Below are positions 25,494 to 33,968 of a stretch of 43,367 nt of DNA, piece by piece. The DNA is taken from assembly GCA_964604675.1 (NCBI GenBank), contig CAZSAT010000059.1, positions 1 through 43,367 on the forward strand, written 5' to 3'. This DNA is from CAZSAT01 sp964604675. Lineage in GTDB: Bacteria > Myxococcota_A > UBA796 > CAJQPC01. Numbering within the stretch: position 1 is the first letter of the stretch; every line of letters begins with the position of its first letter. The position numbers and the translations under genes were made by a program. The notes under the pieces were generated by a model. That model saw only the letters and a list, made by a program, of their open reading frames with translations. It did no database searches and was not told the DNA's origin.

Positions 25494-25512
25494 ACCCACG
25501 AGAACCCACGAG
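25494..25512 (-). promoter_or_regulatory. 9-bp direct repeat upstream of the HTH gene (candidate operator)
   Basis: On the minus strand CTCGTGGGT occurs twice, separated by one base, 40-58 bases upstream of ATG 25454. The 10-bp period places both copies on the same DNA face. It is the only obvious repeat in the 93-base gap between the winged-helix gene and the superoperon. I see no convincing -35/-10 pair. Confidence 0.5.
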
Positions 25513-25547
25513 GATCTGTCGAGTCGGGCGACCATCCGTCAGCCTGT

Positions 25548-25997
25548 CTAGCGCGCCCGATGCCGACGGAGCACCGGGCCAAGGAGATCCGAGAGCCTCT
25601 CCTCGCCAGCTCGGAGTGGCGGCAACTCACAGCGCGACGGCATCGACCATGACGCCGTGGCGGACGGAGGTGGTAGCCCCGCCGAATCGTCTACAGGTTC
25701 AGGAGTACTGCGAGGAGGCGAGCGTTCCTCGTTGGTGGACGGACTGCCGGGACGAAGCGACTGTCTTGGCGGGGCCAAAGTCTTCGTCTTGGGAGCTTGC
25801 GAAGGTCTCGCTTGCTTGAGCGAGAAGCGACGTGGTGCGTGCTTCTGCACCACTTCGATCAACCCCGCAGCCAGGAGTCGGTCCACAGCGCCCTTCACCT
25901 GCCACTTCGGTAGGTCCAAGGCAGCCCGCATCTCGATGTGCGTCAAGGCAGCTTGATCTCGTAGAAGCACCAGGACGCGCCCTTCTGTCTTGGTCAC
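25548..25997 (-). CDS. Winged-helix protein with disordered tail, coupled to zorC
   Basis: A 149-residue protein. GTG 25997 overlaps the zorC stop as GTGA and has GGAGG about six bases upstream, so it is translationally coupled to Zorya. The first ~70 residues form a clear winged helix (GRVLVLLRDQAALTHIEMRA, then LPKWQVKGAVDRLLAAGLIE and the wing VQKHAPRRFSL). The rest is Pro/Ser/Arg-rich and probably disordered. No such protein belongs to the standard four-gene type I Zorya set. It could be an autoregulator of the operon or a DNA-binding accessory subunit. Confidence 0.75.
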   Translation of the reverse strand: MTKTEGRVLVLLRDQAALTHIEMRAALDLPKWQVKGAVDRLLAAGLIEVVQKHAPRRFSLKQARPSQAPKTKTLAPPRQSLRPGSPSTNEERSPPRSTPEPVDDSAGLPPPSATASWSMPSRCELPPLRAGEERLSDLLGPVLRRHRAR

Positions 25998-27208
25998 CAG
26001 ATCCTCCCAGCCGGCCTGAGCCCGGTCCACTTGCGAATCCAGTCCTCGAATCGAGGTTGCCAGCCCTCCCTGTGCGTCATGCGACGTCGCTGGTCCATGG
26101 GTAGACGCTTGAAGTCAGCGGCCCGCCAGGCCCGCCTGCGCTGGACTGCCCCCCTCTGCCAGTCCTCGTCCCGGTATGCATAGCTGGCATTGCCGACCTC
26201 CCCGAACTCAACGAACCAGAACTGGCCGACCTTCATCGCCAACACCGAAGCAGACTTGTAGGCCTCGATTCCTCGAATGTGCTTGACATAGGCTCGCCAG
26301 AAGAATTCCCGCTCCGGATCCGCGTTCCACTCCCGGAAGAACTTCTCGAGGTCCCGCTGCGTCTGCCACCATCGGACCAGATCGCGAGCCCCATCCCCGA
26401 GCAGCTCCCAGGCCTTGTGACTCTGCCGCGCAGGGAGACGACGAGCCACCATCTCCACGACCGCAGCCATGGGAGCACCGGGGGCGACATCCTCTGGCGT
26501 GGCTCCGGCGTGGGCTGCCGGTTCCAGGATCTGTCTGCCGATCGCCCCCACCGACCAGTGACCGGTGCGCCGACCAAGGTACTCGTCAACGACCTGACGG
26601 GGCTGAGACAGCATCCAGCGGCCCCCGGCTGGGCTGAGAAGTCTGTGCCAGACCTGGGCCTCCAGTTCGCACCCGGACGGAAGCTGGAGCGCCCTGGCCA
26701 CGTCGTCCAGGCGAACACCCTCCCGGACGACTCGGGTAGCCAGCACGTCCGGGAGCGCGGCGAGTCGATCCGGCTGGAGACCGCCCAGTCGCTTTGAGAG
26801 CCTCTCCTGCGACCTGGGACCCCAGCTGCGCCACGCAACCTTCAGCCGCTCACTGAGCCCGGCGTCGCTGTAGAACAGGCAGCAGAGAACGAACCAATCA
26901 CGGGACAGGGGGGTCAGAGCGCCGGTGAAGACCGCGTCCCGAATGACCTGCAGCTCACCGCCCCGATCCTGTGCGTGAAGCCAGGACACCACGCCGCCGA
27001 CCTGGCGGGTCTGGCGCATGCTGAGCTGACCCCCGCCTTGGACCACGTCCAACAACGCAGCCGCTCTCTCCTCCATGCCGTGTTCGAGCTCAGCCTCGCC
27101 TCCACCGAGAAGCCCCCGGTCGCGAGCCTTCGTTCGGAACGCCCGTCTCCCACGCGGCAGCCATCGAGGACTCAGCTCGGCGCTCTCGATAGGGGGTTCG
27201 AAGCTCAT
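25994..27208 (-). CDS. zorC: Zorya protein ZorC (EH_signature domain)
   Basis: A 404-residue protein. ATG 27208 overlaps the zorB stop as ATGA. It carries the EH_signature region (EFFWRAYVKHIRGIEAYKS, then MKVGQFWFVEFGEVGNASYAY), which defines ZorC and the related ZorE group. It is mainly helical upstream. In type I Zorya, ZorC works with ZorD in the cytoplasm at the site where the ZorAB motor senses phage entry and probably binds invading DNA. Size and position after zorB match. Confidence 0.88.
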   Translation of the reverse strand: MSFEPPIESAELSPRWLPRGRRAFRTKARDRGLLGGGEAELEHGMEERAAALLDVVQGGGQLSMRQTRQVGGVVSWLHAQDRGGELQVIRDAVFTGALTPLSRDWFVLCCLFYSDAGLSERLKVAWRSWGPRSQERLSKRLGGLQPDRLAALPDVLATRVVREGVRLDDVARALQLPSGCELEAQVWHRLLSPAGGRWMLSQPRQVVDEYLGRRTGHWSVGAIGRQILEPAAHAGATPEDVAPGAPMAAVVEMVARRLPARQSHKAWELLGDGARDLVRWWQTQRDLEKFFREWNADPEREFFWRAYVKHIRGIEAYKSASVLAMKVGQFWFVEFGEVGNASYAYRDEDWQRGAVQRRRAWRAADFKRLPMDQRRRMTHREGWQPRFEDWIRKWTGLRPAGRIW

Positions 27209-28338
27209 GGTTGGATTCCGCAACCTCTGAGGATCTCGTCTCCGGACGCGCACAGGCGGTCTCTCATCGCTGCGAGTGAGCCGCCGGGCTCATCTTGGAG
27301 GGTACTGAACAGCCCCTCGCAGAGCGATGCCGCTTCTGCCCTGTCCCCTGGCTCCAGACACTCCTCGACGTACTTCTCGCAGCCGTGGTAGCTCCGGGGG
27401 TCCTTCCAGCACGCGCTCGCCACATCGGCTGCGATGGCCTCCACGGCGGAGGCCTCTTCCTGGTGACCACCCACTTCACGTCTCAGCGCGACCACGTCGA
27501 GCAACAGTCCGGTCATGTCGTCTCCGGTCACTTCGAGCCCGAACGTGACCTTCTGGAAGCGCACGTCATCTTGTTCAGCATCGGAGACGTCGTCGCACCA
27601 CACCCGGTCCTTGGACGCGTTGACGCTCGCCGTGCAGTGCTCCGAATCACCGGTTGCCACTGCCCACAACCGCTCTCTCGCATACCGCCGCAGCGCCTCG
27701 GTGTTCTCCCGACACTCGGTTGGCAGACGGGTCCAGGCGCTCGCAGCAGGTCCCGATGCCTCGGGTCCACCGTCTGCGAGTCTGTCCAGGATGCGATGGG
27801 CTTCCAACACCACGGTCTCAGCGCGTGCGGCGCTGAGTTGGTGGTTGCCTTCGTAGGTCCCCACCATCGACGCATGTCCGCGAACCAGGATGCGCCGGAC
27901 CCCTCGGGGGCGCTCCGGATCCAAACGCGAACAGTCTGCATCCGCTCGCTCGCAGTCCTTCTTGTCGTGTTCCCAGAGTGCACACACGTAAGGTGGGATG
28001 ACCCCCTGCAGGAATTCCCGTCCTTCCGGCTTCAACACGGCAAGGCTCTTCTCAAAGGAAAGGGCTTCGTCGGCGATCTCGACCTGGGCCGTCACCGTGT
28101 CTGCCTGGACCTGCTCGGTCTCGAGGGCCTTGTTGATCGACTCAGCGAGCTTGCTCTTGGTGTTGAGGATGATCTCGATGGACTCCACCACCTCCCGCAC
28201 CCGGTCCTGCTGCATTGCGGTCTGGAGCTTGCTCCTCACCACCATGAGCAGCATGACCACCATGAAGACGATCATGAGACCGGTGGCCAGGTCCGAGTAG
28301 GAGACCCAGAAATTCGCCTGCTTGACCTCCCGCGCCAT
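27205..28338 (-). CDS. zorB: Zorya motor subunit ZorB (MotB-like, OmpA domain)
   Basis: A 377-residue inner-membrane protein. After a short cytoplasmic N-terminus a single membrane helix contains the MotB-like proton-binding aspartate D16 (SYSDLATGLMIVFMVVMLL). The periplasmic part carries an OmpA-like peptidoglycan-binding segment (RRILVRGHASMVGTYEGN, then LSAARAETVVLEA). At least ten cysteines lie in the periplasmic region, suggesting disulphides. ZorB anchors the ZorA5B2 ion-driven motor to the cell wall. It overlaps zorA by one base and zorC by four. Confidence 0.92.
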   Translation of the reverse strand: MAREVKQANFWVSYSDLATGLMIVFMVVMLLMVVRSKLQTAMQQDRVREVVESIEIILNTKSKLAESINKALETEQVQADTVTAQVEIADEALSFEKSLAVLKPEGREFLQGVIPPYVCALWEHDKKDCERADADCSRLDPERPRGVRRILVRGHASMVGTYEGNHQLSAARAETVVLEAHRILDRLADGGPEASGPAASAWTRLPTECRENTEALRRYARERLWAVATGDSEHCTASVNASKDRVWCDDVSDAEQDDVRFQKVTFGLEVTGDDMTGLLLDVVALRREVGGHQEEASAVEAIAADVASACWKDPRSYHGCEKYVEECLEPGDRAEAASLCEGLFSTLQDEPGGSLAAMRDRLCASGDEILRGCGIQP

Positions 28339-30590
28339 CAGTCCGACCCGGCTGAGGTGTCCAGCATCTCAATGGTGTCCTGAAGACTGTAGATCGCTTC
28401 GCCGAGCGAAGAGACGGCAGCGTTCAGCTCCTTGTCGAACTGACCGAGTGCCGATTGCAGGTTGGCGTTCACCTTCTGGCTGTACTCGGTCATCCCGCGG
28501 TCGAGCTGGGTCGACGTCTGCTGCAGAGCCGTTGAGACCTTCTGCCAGGTGGCGCTGGCCTCGGTCTGCTGCCTGGAGAGGGTCTGAACGGACTCGCGCA
28601 GCCCGGCGCTGAGCTCTCGGGCTCCCTGGCTGGAGCTGGCCAGCCCCTCGGCCGCCTCGTTGAGCACGCTCGCCCCCTTGCTGATCGCCTCAGCAACAGG
28701 CTGGAGTGCCTGGCGGGTCGCATCGCCGGCTCGGGCGATGGCTTCGAGCCCGGCCTTCAGCTCTTTCTGCGCCGCGGCGGTCTGCTTCATCTCGTCGGCT
28801 ACCGCTCTGCCCTGCTGGACCACCCCACGCTGGACCTCGACGGACGCGACGATCTCCTCGAGGAGACTGGTCACGGCCGGTAGACCCGCGTTGAGCTCCG
28901 CTGCGAATCCCCGGTACCGCTCCCAGGTCTCTCCGAGGGTCTTGCCCACGGCATCGAGGTGACCGGCCGCGGCCTCGACCTTCTCGGCGCCAGCGTTCTG
29001 GGCGACCTTGGCATCGTCCACCTGGCTTCGGAGCTGCTCCGCGAGGTCCTGCAGGCCCGCGCCCAGGTCCCTGAATGCTGCTGTGGCTCCGCCGAGCCCC
29101 TCCAGCAGCTCGCTGGTCTTCTGGCGCTCCCGGGCGAACTGAGCCGTCAGCTCCTTCTGGGTCGCCACCGCCGACGACCAGGTCTCGACCTGGTCCTTGA
29201 GCTCCGACTTGACGCGGTCATGCCACTCGACGAGCGCAGTGACAGAGGCCGCCAGCGCATCGAAGCGTGCCTGCATGCCCTCATACGTCTCTGCGATCGC
29301 CTGCTGATGGGTACGCCAACCCTGCTCCTGGGCCTGCAGCGCCTCGACGAGCGTCGAGGAGACCGCTTCCTGGCGGTCGATGACCGCCGACTGCTGCTGT
29401 AGTACGGACCCGATGCCCTCTGACGCCGAGCGGACCGAGTCGGCCGAGGCGGACAGGGCCTCCACCGTCGCGCCGACTTTCTCGACTGCCTCATTGGACT
29501 GACGGACGGACTCCGCCACGGTCTGCGCCACCCTCTCCTGGGCCTCGGTCGAAGCATCCAGCTTGGTCACCAGGCCCCCCATGGATGCCTGGTAGCTGCT
29601 GTTCGCAGCCACCATCTGATCGATGGAGCCCCCCAGTCCGTCGAAGCGCTGGCCCAGCTTGTCGTTCATCTCGTCGATGAAGTGATTGACCAGGCCCTCG
29701 ACACCCTCGGACTGGCTCTTGGCGACCTTGTTCGAGACGTCACGGAGGATCCCTGCGAGACCGCCCTGTCCATCGCTCCCGTTGATGGCGCTCTCGAAGC
29801 CGGTCGTGATGTCTTCGGCCAGGCCCTGGAGCTCGGTGAGCTGCTTGTTCTGGAGGTCTACGAGCTTGAGCAGGAGCGTGTGCTCCGTGCCCCGGCCAAT
29901 TGCACCATCAATCCAACGCACCAGGTCGCCAAGGGCCCCGCGGAGCCGGCCCTCCATCCGGGTCATGGACGCCGTGGCCAGCATCGAGAAGACCAGCCCC
30001 CAGATGCTCGTCCGGAAGGACACTCCGAGAGCGGCAACCAGACCGCTGATCGCCTCGGAGAGCAAGGCAGCTTGCTCCGCAGCCGTTCCACTGCCCTCGG
30101 CAAATGCCGTGGCCACTTCGTTCAGCCCGATGGTGATTCCGACGAACGTCCCCAGGATGCCGATGGCCGTCAGGAGGCCCGGAACAGCACCTCCGAAGCC
30201 ACTGTGTCCCGGGTCCACAACGTCATCGTGGAAGCTCTCCGACGCCTGATTCGCGTTGAAGAGCTCGCCGTCCAGGTGCCAGCACTGCTCGCGAAACTCC
30301 TGGGCCGCCTCGGACAAGTAGGGAATCGCGGCGAGCTCAGGAGCCACCTGGTTGTCCCAGACCTCCGCGCTCCGGATCATGCCGTGGTGCTGGCGTCGCA
30401 GCTTCGCCGTGAGCTTCTCGAGCCCACGAGCTCGACGCCAGAGGGGAAGGACGCGCCATCCCACAGCGAACCCGAACAGGAGAAGAAGCCCGAGGAAGAA
30501 GATGAGAGCCAGGACAACGAGGGGTGCAAACTCGCCGCTCTTCGCGAAGCCGGTCGGCTCAATCGCGTACAGGATTGCGGTCGGACTCAA
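28338..30590 (-). CDS. zorA: Zorya motor subunit ZorA (MotA/ExbB-like with long tail)
   Basis: A 750-residue protein from TTG 30590, which overlaps the zorD stop as TTGA and has GGAG upstream; no ATG lies nearby. Membrane helices lie at about 20-45, 135-157 (VPGLLTAIGILGTFVGITIGL, shown as the MotA-like third-helix region) and 183-208. From ~230 to the end it is a long coiled coil with an MCP-like look, i.e. the cytoplasmic ZorA tail. In E. coli Zorya this tail carries the signal from the membrane motor to the effectors and its length matters. ZorA and ZorB form a proton- or sodium-driven rotary motor that responds to phage damage of the envelope. Confidence 0.92.
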   Translation of the reverse strand: MSPTAILYAIEPTGFAKSGEFAPLVVLALIFFLGLLLLFGFAVGWRVLPLWRRARGLEKLTAKLRRQHHGMIRSAEVWDNQVAPELAAIPYLSEAAQEFREQCWHLDGELFNANQASESFHDDVVDPGHSGFGGAVPGLLTAIGILGTFVGITIGLNEVATAFAEGSGTAAEQAALLSEAISGLVAALGVSFRTSIWGLVFSMLATASMTRMEGRLRGALGDLVRWIDGAIGRGTEHTLLLKLVDLQNKQLTELQGLAEDITTGFESAINGSDGQGGLAGILRDVSNKVAKSQSEGVEGLVNHFIDEMNDKLGQRFDGLGGSIDQMVAANSSYQASMGGLVTKLDASTEAQERVAQTVAESVRQSNEAVEKVGATVEALSASADSVRSASEGIGSVLQQQSAVIDRQEAVSSTLVEALQAQEQGWRTHQQAIAETYEGMQARFDALAASVTALVEWHDRVKSELKDQVETWSSAVATQKELTAQFARERQKTSELLEGLGGATAAFRDLGAGLQDLAEQLRSQVDDAKVAQNAGAEKVEAAAGHLDAVGKTLGETWERYRGFAAELNAGLPAVTSLLEEIVASVEVQRGVVQQGRAVADEMKQTAAAQKELKAGLEAIARAGDATRQALQPVAEAISKGASVLNEAAEGLASSSQGARELSAGLRESVQTLSRQQTEASATWQKVSTALQQTSTQLDRGMTEYSQKVNANLQSALGQFDKELNAAVSSLGEAIYSLQDTIEMLDTSAGSD

Positions 30591-33500
30591 GCTCCACCCC
30601 CCATCATCACTGCCTCAAGCTCACGTGAGACCGACAAGTCATTCAACCCGGTCAGGAAGTCCTGGGCCAGCTCTTCCTTGGCCCCCAGCAGGGCATCCAG
30701 ATGCTCATCGATGGTCTGGAAGTCCGGGTGGACGACCAACGGCAGGTACACATGGACCGGCCGGTCCTGGCCGATTCGATAGACACGGTCAGTGGCCTGA
30801 GCCTCCAGGGCTGGGTTCCAGTGCCGCGTCAGGTGTACCACGTGATTCGCAGCGGTGATGTTGAGCCCCACACCGGTGGCCTTGGGCCCGAGCACGAGCA
30901 CACCGAATCCCGGGGCCCGCTGGAATGCGTCGAGCTTCGCCAGCCGCAAGCCCGCCTGGACCTTGCCGTTGATGCGATCGACCGGGATCTGGAAGCGACC
31001 TTCGATTGCTGCAGCAACTTGCTCCTGCAGGGCATACCACTCGGCGAAGACGACCGCCTTCTCGCCGCGACGCTTGATCTCTTCCAGCTTCTCCAGGAGC
31101 CAACGCAGCTTGGGACCCGGGGAAGGAGGACTCATGGCTGCGACCAGGGAAGGTTCCGCGACCACCTGGAGCAGCCGCGGCAGGATCTTGAATGCACGAC
31201 CTCGCTGCCCACGGAACTCCTTGAGGAGTTGCTGGTAGAGGTCTGACTGTGCTTCGTCCATCGGTAGTGGCGGTCGATGAGTTGTCTTCGTAGGCAACAG
31301 ATCCGCCACGACAACCCGCTTCAAGCGGCGAAGGACTCTCTCGGAGACAGTCCTGCGCAGGCTGGCGACGGAGGGCGCCTGTTCGTCGTCCACGCGGGCA
31401 AACTTCCGCTTGAATCCCGCCAGATCACCGAGCACTCCTGGGGCCAGCCAATCGAACTGACTCCACAGGTCGATGAGCGAGTTCTGAACGGGCGTACCCG
31501 TGAGACCGATACGTCGCTCTGCGTCCATGGCGAGCACGGCGCGAGAGGTCAGCGCCGTGGGATTCCGGATGCGGTGGCACTCGTCGCAGACCATCAGGGC
31601 CCACCTCACCCGGCCCAGCTCCAATTGCTGGCTTCGCACGGTCTCGTAGGACGCGAAGACCACGTCATACTGGCGAAGGACCTCGGCGTTGTACTTGACG
31701 CCTCTGCCGAGCCGCACCCGCCGAGGAAACCGTCCCGGGAAGAATCGCTGGGCCTCGCGCTCCCAGTTGTCGAGGAGGCTGAGTGGGGCGACGACCAGGG
31801 CGGGGCGGAGCTGGCCCTTGTCTTCCAGGAGGCTCATCAGGGCAAGGACTTGAAGGGTCTTGCCGAGCCCCATGTCATCCGCAAGCAGGCCGTGGTCGCT
31901 CGCACCCGGCACGAGCGCTGCGTGTCCCGCCAGCCAGGAGACCCCGTCGAGCTGGTGGGGCATCAGGTTCACGTCGTCGGCAAGTCCAGGGGGTCGCCGC
32001 GGCACACTGGCCCGGCCGCCACCACCCTGATCCGCTGGGGCGAACCCGATGCCTTCGATGTTCTCGTCGATGATGAGCACACCGCCGCTGCGCACTGGAC
32101 CGGTTGCTTCCACCAGCTCGGCGGCACGCTCTCGGGTTGGCACGCGGACCCACGCACCTCGAAAGGGCACGTATGCGAGCCCGCGCTCGGCGGCGCCCTT
32201 GAGGAGCGCTGCCAGTTCGGCCTGCTCGGCAGGATCGAGGACAAGCGGGGGTTCGTCGTCCGAGTCTGCTGATGGGGTAAGCCTGAAGCGGTGCTCCTGG
32301 TCACCATCGATCATCGAGGGCGACACGCGGTAGACGGGGCGACCGATGCCAACGACCCTGTCGCTGTACTCCGACAAGTCGAACAGCTCCGGGTCGAACA
32401 CCGACTCGAGAGCATCCCGCAGGAATGGTGCAGCGTCCTGGCCCCGCTGCCGAACCTGGCGTGCTCTCCGCATGGCGCGGCGGCCTGTCTCGCTCAGAAT
32501 CACGGTCCGGCGATGCCGGACTCCATCGTCGTCCCGGTGACGGACCGTGGGGTTGCGCTCACCGCGGAGGTCGGCGTCGTCGATCAGTCGCGTTGTGTCG
32601 TCCTCGGTCAACTGATCGCACGCGAAGCGGACCTCGAACTGCCCGTCGTCCCGGATCACGAGGCGCGGGCGGAGTCTGTCGACAACCACGGCGTCCGTTG
32701 CGCCCAGATAGCCGCGCAGGTCGACGCCGAAGGCCTCCAGGTCACGGCGCAGGCGCCCCCACCACAGACGACGTCGCTTGGTGGTGTCCGCGGGCTTCTC
32801 GCCGGGCTCCGCTGTCGGTGGTCCCTGAGCGAGAGCGTCGAGGGCGATTCTCAGGCCTTGAGGAACCAGGAATTCGTTGCCAGCGTCGTCGACCCAGACC
32901 GCACCGCTCCGTGCCGCGCCCTCGAGGGTCTCCGGATGCCTGATTGCGGGCTGGATCTGCAGCGGTACCCGTGCTTTCGAGGCGAGATTCCCGGTCGACT
33001 CGACGATGACATCGGGTGTTCGCATCGGCGGCACTGGCAGTATTCCTGCCAGCGCGCGGAGGTCCTGGATGAGCTCCTCAGGAAGCTCGACCGGCGGGTC
33101 GTCGCCTGCGATGACGGCCGCCACCCAGTCGGGGAGCCCAGGTCCGTCCGAGGCCGTGCCCTGGATGAGGGCGAGGTCGCGCTTCAAGGCCTCCAGGCGA
33201 TGGGCGAGGCTTGCTGGGTCGCTTGCGGCTTCCTCGGCCAGCTCCCGCCAGGTAGCTGCCTCTTCTTCCAGCCGGGCACGCTCGCGGCGCACTGCCTCCA
33301 GCGCCACCTCCGTCACTCGCGCCGCTTCGATCGCATCGCGAGCTTCCGCCTCCTTGGCCTCCGCCTCTTCTGCAAGCCGCGAAGCGCGTTTCTGGGCCTC
33401 CTGGTACGTCTTTCCGGCCGCAGCAAAGGCCTCCCTGGGGTCGTCGGGCACGGCGAACTTGGGCCGAGCGACTTGCCGGCCCTGGACGTGCACCTCGAAC

Positions 33501-33901
33501 CACCAGGCGAGCCTCTGGGCCGTCTTGAGGGCCCGCACAGCATCACGCTTGTCCCCGGCGTGGCTGTGCACAGCCTCGTTGCCGCGAGTCCTCAGCTCGT
33601 GGAGGGCATCGAGAATCTCTCGGTCGAGCCCACGTGGACCTCGCAGACGAGCGAGCAGATCGACCTGGCTCTCGCCTGGCCAGGGGTGGGTTCCGCATGT
33701 CGGCGCAGCGTCACGGGCAAGAAGCTCGCCGAACTGGCGCAGCTTCATGAGCGTGGTGTTGGGATCGATGTGGAGGTTGGCCTCGGCGACACGCGCAACG
33801 CGTGCCATGCGCTCATCGGTCACGAAGGCGAAGTTGTGGCTTGCCCCCCGGTCCCACGGGGGGAGCCATCGCCCATCAACGAAGTCAGAGTCGTGCCGCA
33901 C
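30587..33901 (-). CDS. zorD: Zorya SNF2-type helicase ZorD with N-terminal DUF4145/HEPN-like domain
   Basis: A 1104-residue protein from GTG 33901. An alternative TTG 33991 has GGAGGG close upstream but overlaps the previous gene. Residues ~20-140 resemble DUF4145 (SHNFAFVTDERMARVARVAE, then RTRGNEAVHSHAGDKRDA), a HEPN-fold domain, with R106-x5-H112. A coiled coil follows (~160-240), then a region I do not recognise, then a SNF2 helicase from ~646: DMGLGKT (676-682), DECH (773-776), LTGTPVQNS, and motif VI ATDRVYRIGQ. The chain ends about 60 residues after motif VI, so no Mrr-like C-terminal nuclease is visible. Type I ZorD unwinds or degrades phage DNA. Here zorD is first in the operon, not last. 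Confidence 0.85.
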   Translation of the reverse strand: MRHDSDFVDGRWLPPWDRGASHNFAFVTDERMARVARVAEANLHIDPNTTLMKLRQFGELLARDAAPTCGTHPWPGESQVDLLARLRGPRGLDREILDALHELRTRGNEAVHSHAGDKRDAVRALKTAQRLAWWFEVHVQGRQVARPKFAVPDDPREAFAAAGKTYQEAQKRASRLAEEAEAKEAEARDAIEAARVTEVALEAVRRERARLEEEAATWRELAEEAASDPASLAHRLEALKRDLALIQGTASDGPGLPDWVAAVIAGDDPPVELPEELIQDLRALAGILPVPPMRTPDVIVESTGNLASKARVPLQIQPAIRHPETLEGAARSGAVWVDDAGNEFLVPQGLRIALDALAQGPPTAEPGEKPADTTKRRRLWWGRLRRDLEAFGVDLRGYLGATDAVVVDRLRPRLVIRDDGQFEVRFACDQLTEDDTTRLIDDADLRGERNPTVRHRDDDGVRHRRTVILSETGRRAMRRARQVRQRGQDAAPFLRDALESVFDPELFDLSEYSDRVVGIGRPVYRVSPSMIDGDQEHRFRLTPSADSDDEPPLVLDPAEQAELAALLKGAAERGLAYVPFRGAWVRVPTRERAAELVEATGPVRSGGVLIIDENIEGIGFAPADQGGGGRASVPRRPPGLADDVNLMPHQLDGVSWLAGHAALVPGASDHGLLADDMGLGKTLQVLALMSLLEDKGQLRPALVVAPLSLLDNWEREAQRFFPGRFPRRVRLGRGVKYNAEVLRQYDVVFASYETVRSQQLELGRVRWALMVCDECHRIRNPTALTSRAVLAMDAERRIGLTGTPVQNSLIDLWSQFDWLAPGVLGDLAGFKRKFARVDDEQAPSVASLRRTVSERVLRRLKRVVVADLLPTKTTHRPPLPMDEAQSDLYQQLLKEFRGQRGRAFKILPRLLQVVAEPSLVAAMSPPSPGPKLRWLLEKLEEIKRRGEKAVVFAEWYALQEQVAAAIEGRFQIPVDRINGKVQAGLRLAKLDAFQRAPGFGVLVLGPKATGVGLNITAANHVVHLTRHWNPALEAQATDRVYRIGQDRPVHVYLPLVVHPDFQTIDEHLDALLGAKEELAQDFLTGLNDLSVSRELEAVMMGGGA

Positions 33902-33968
33902 GTCGCGCCCAAGAGCGCTGAGAATAGATCGTCGCCCGAAGTGCGAGGGCGGAGCGCTCCCGGCTGAC

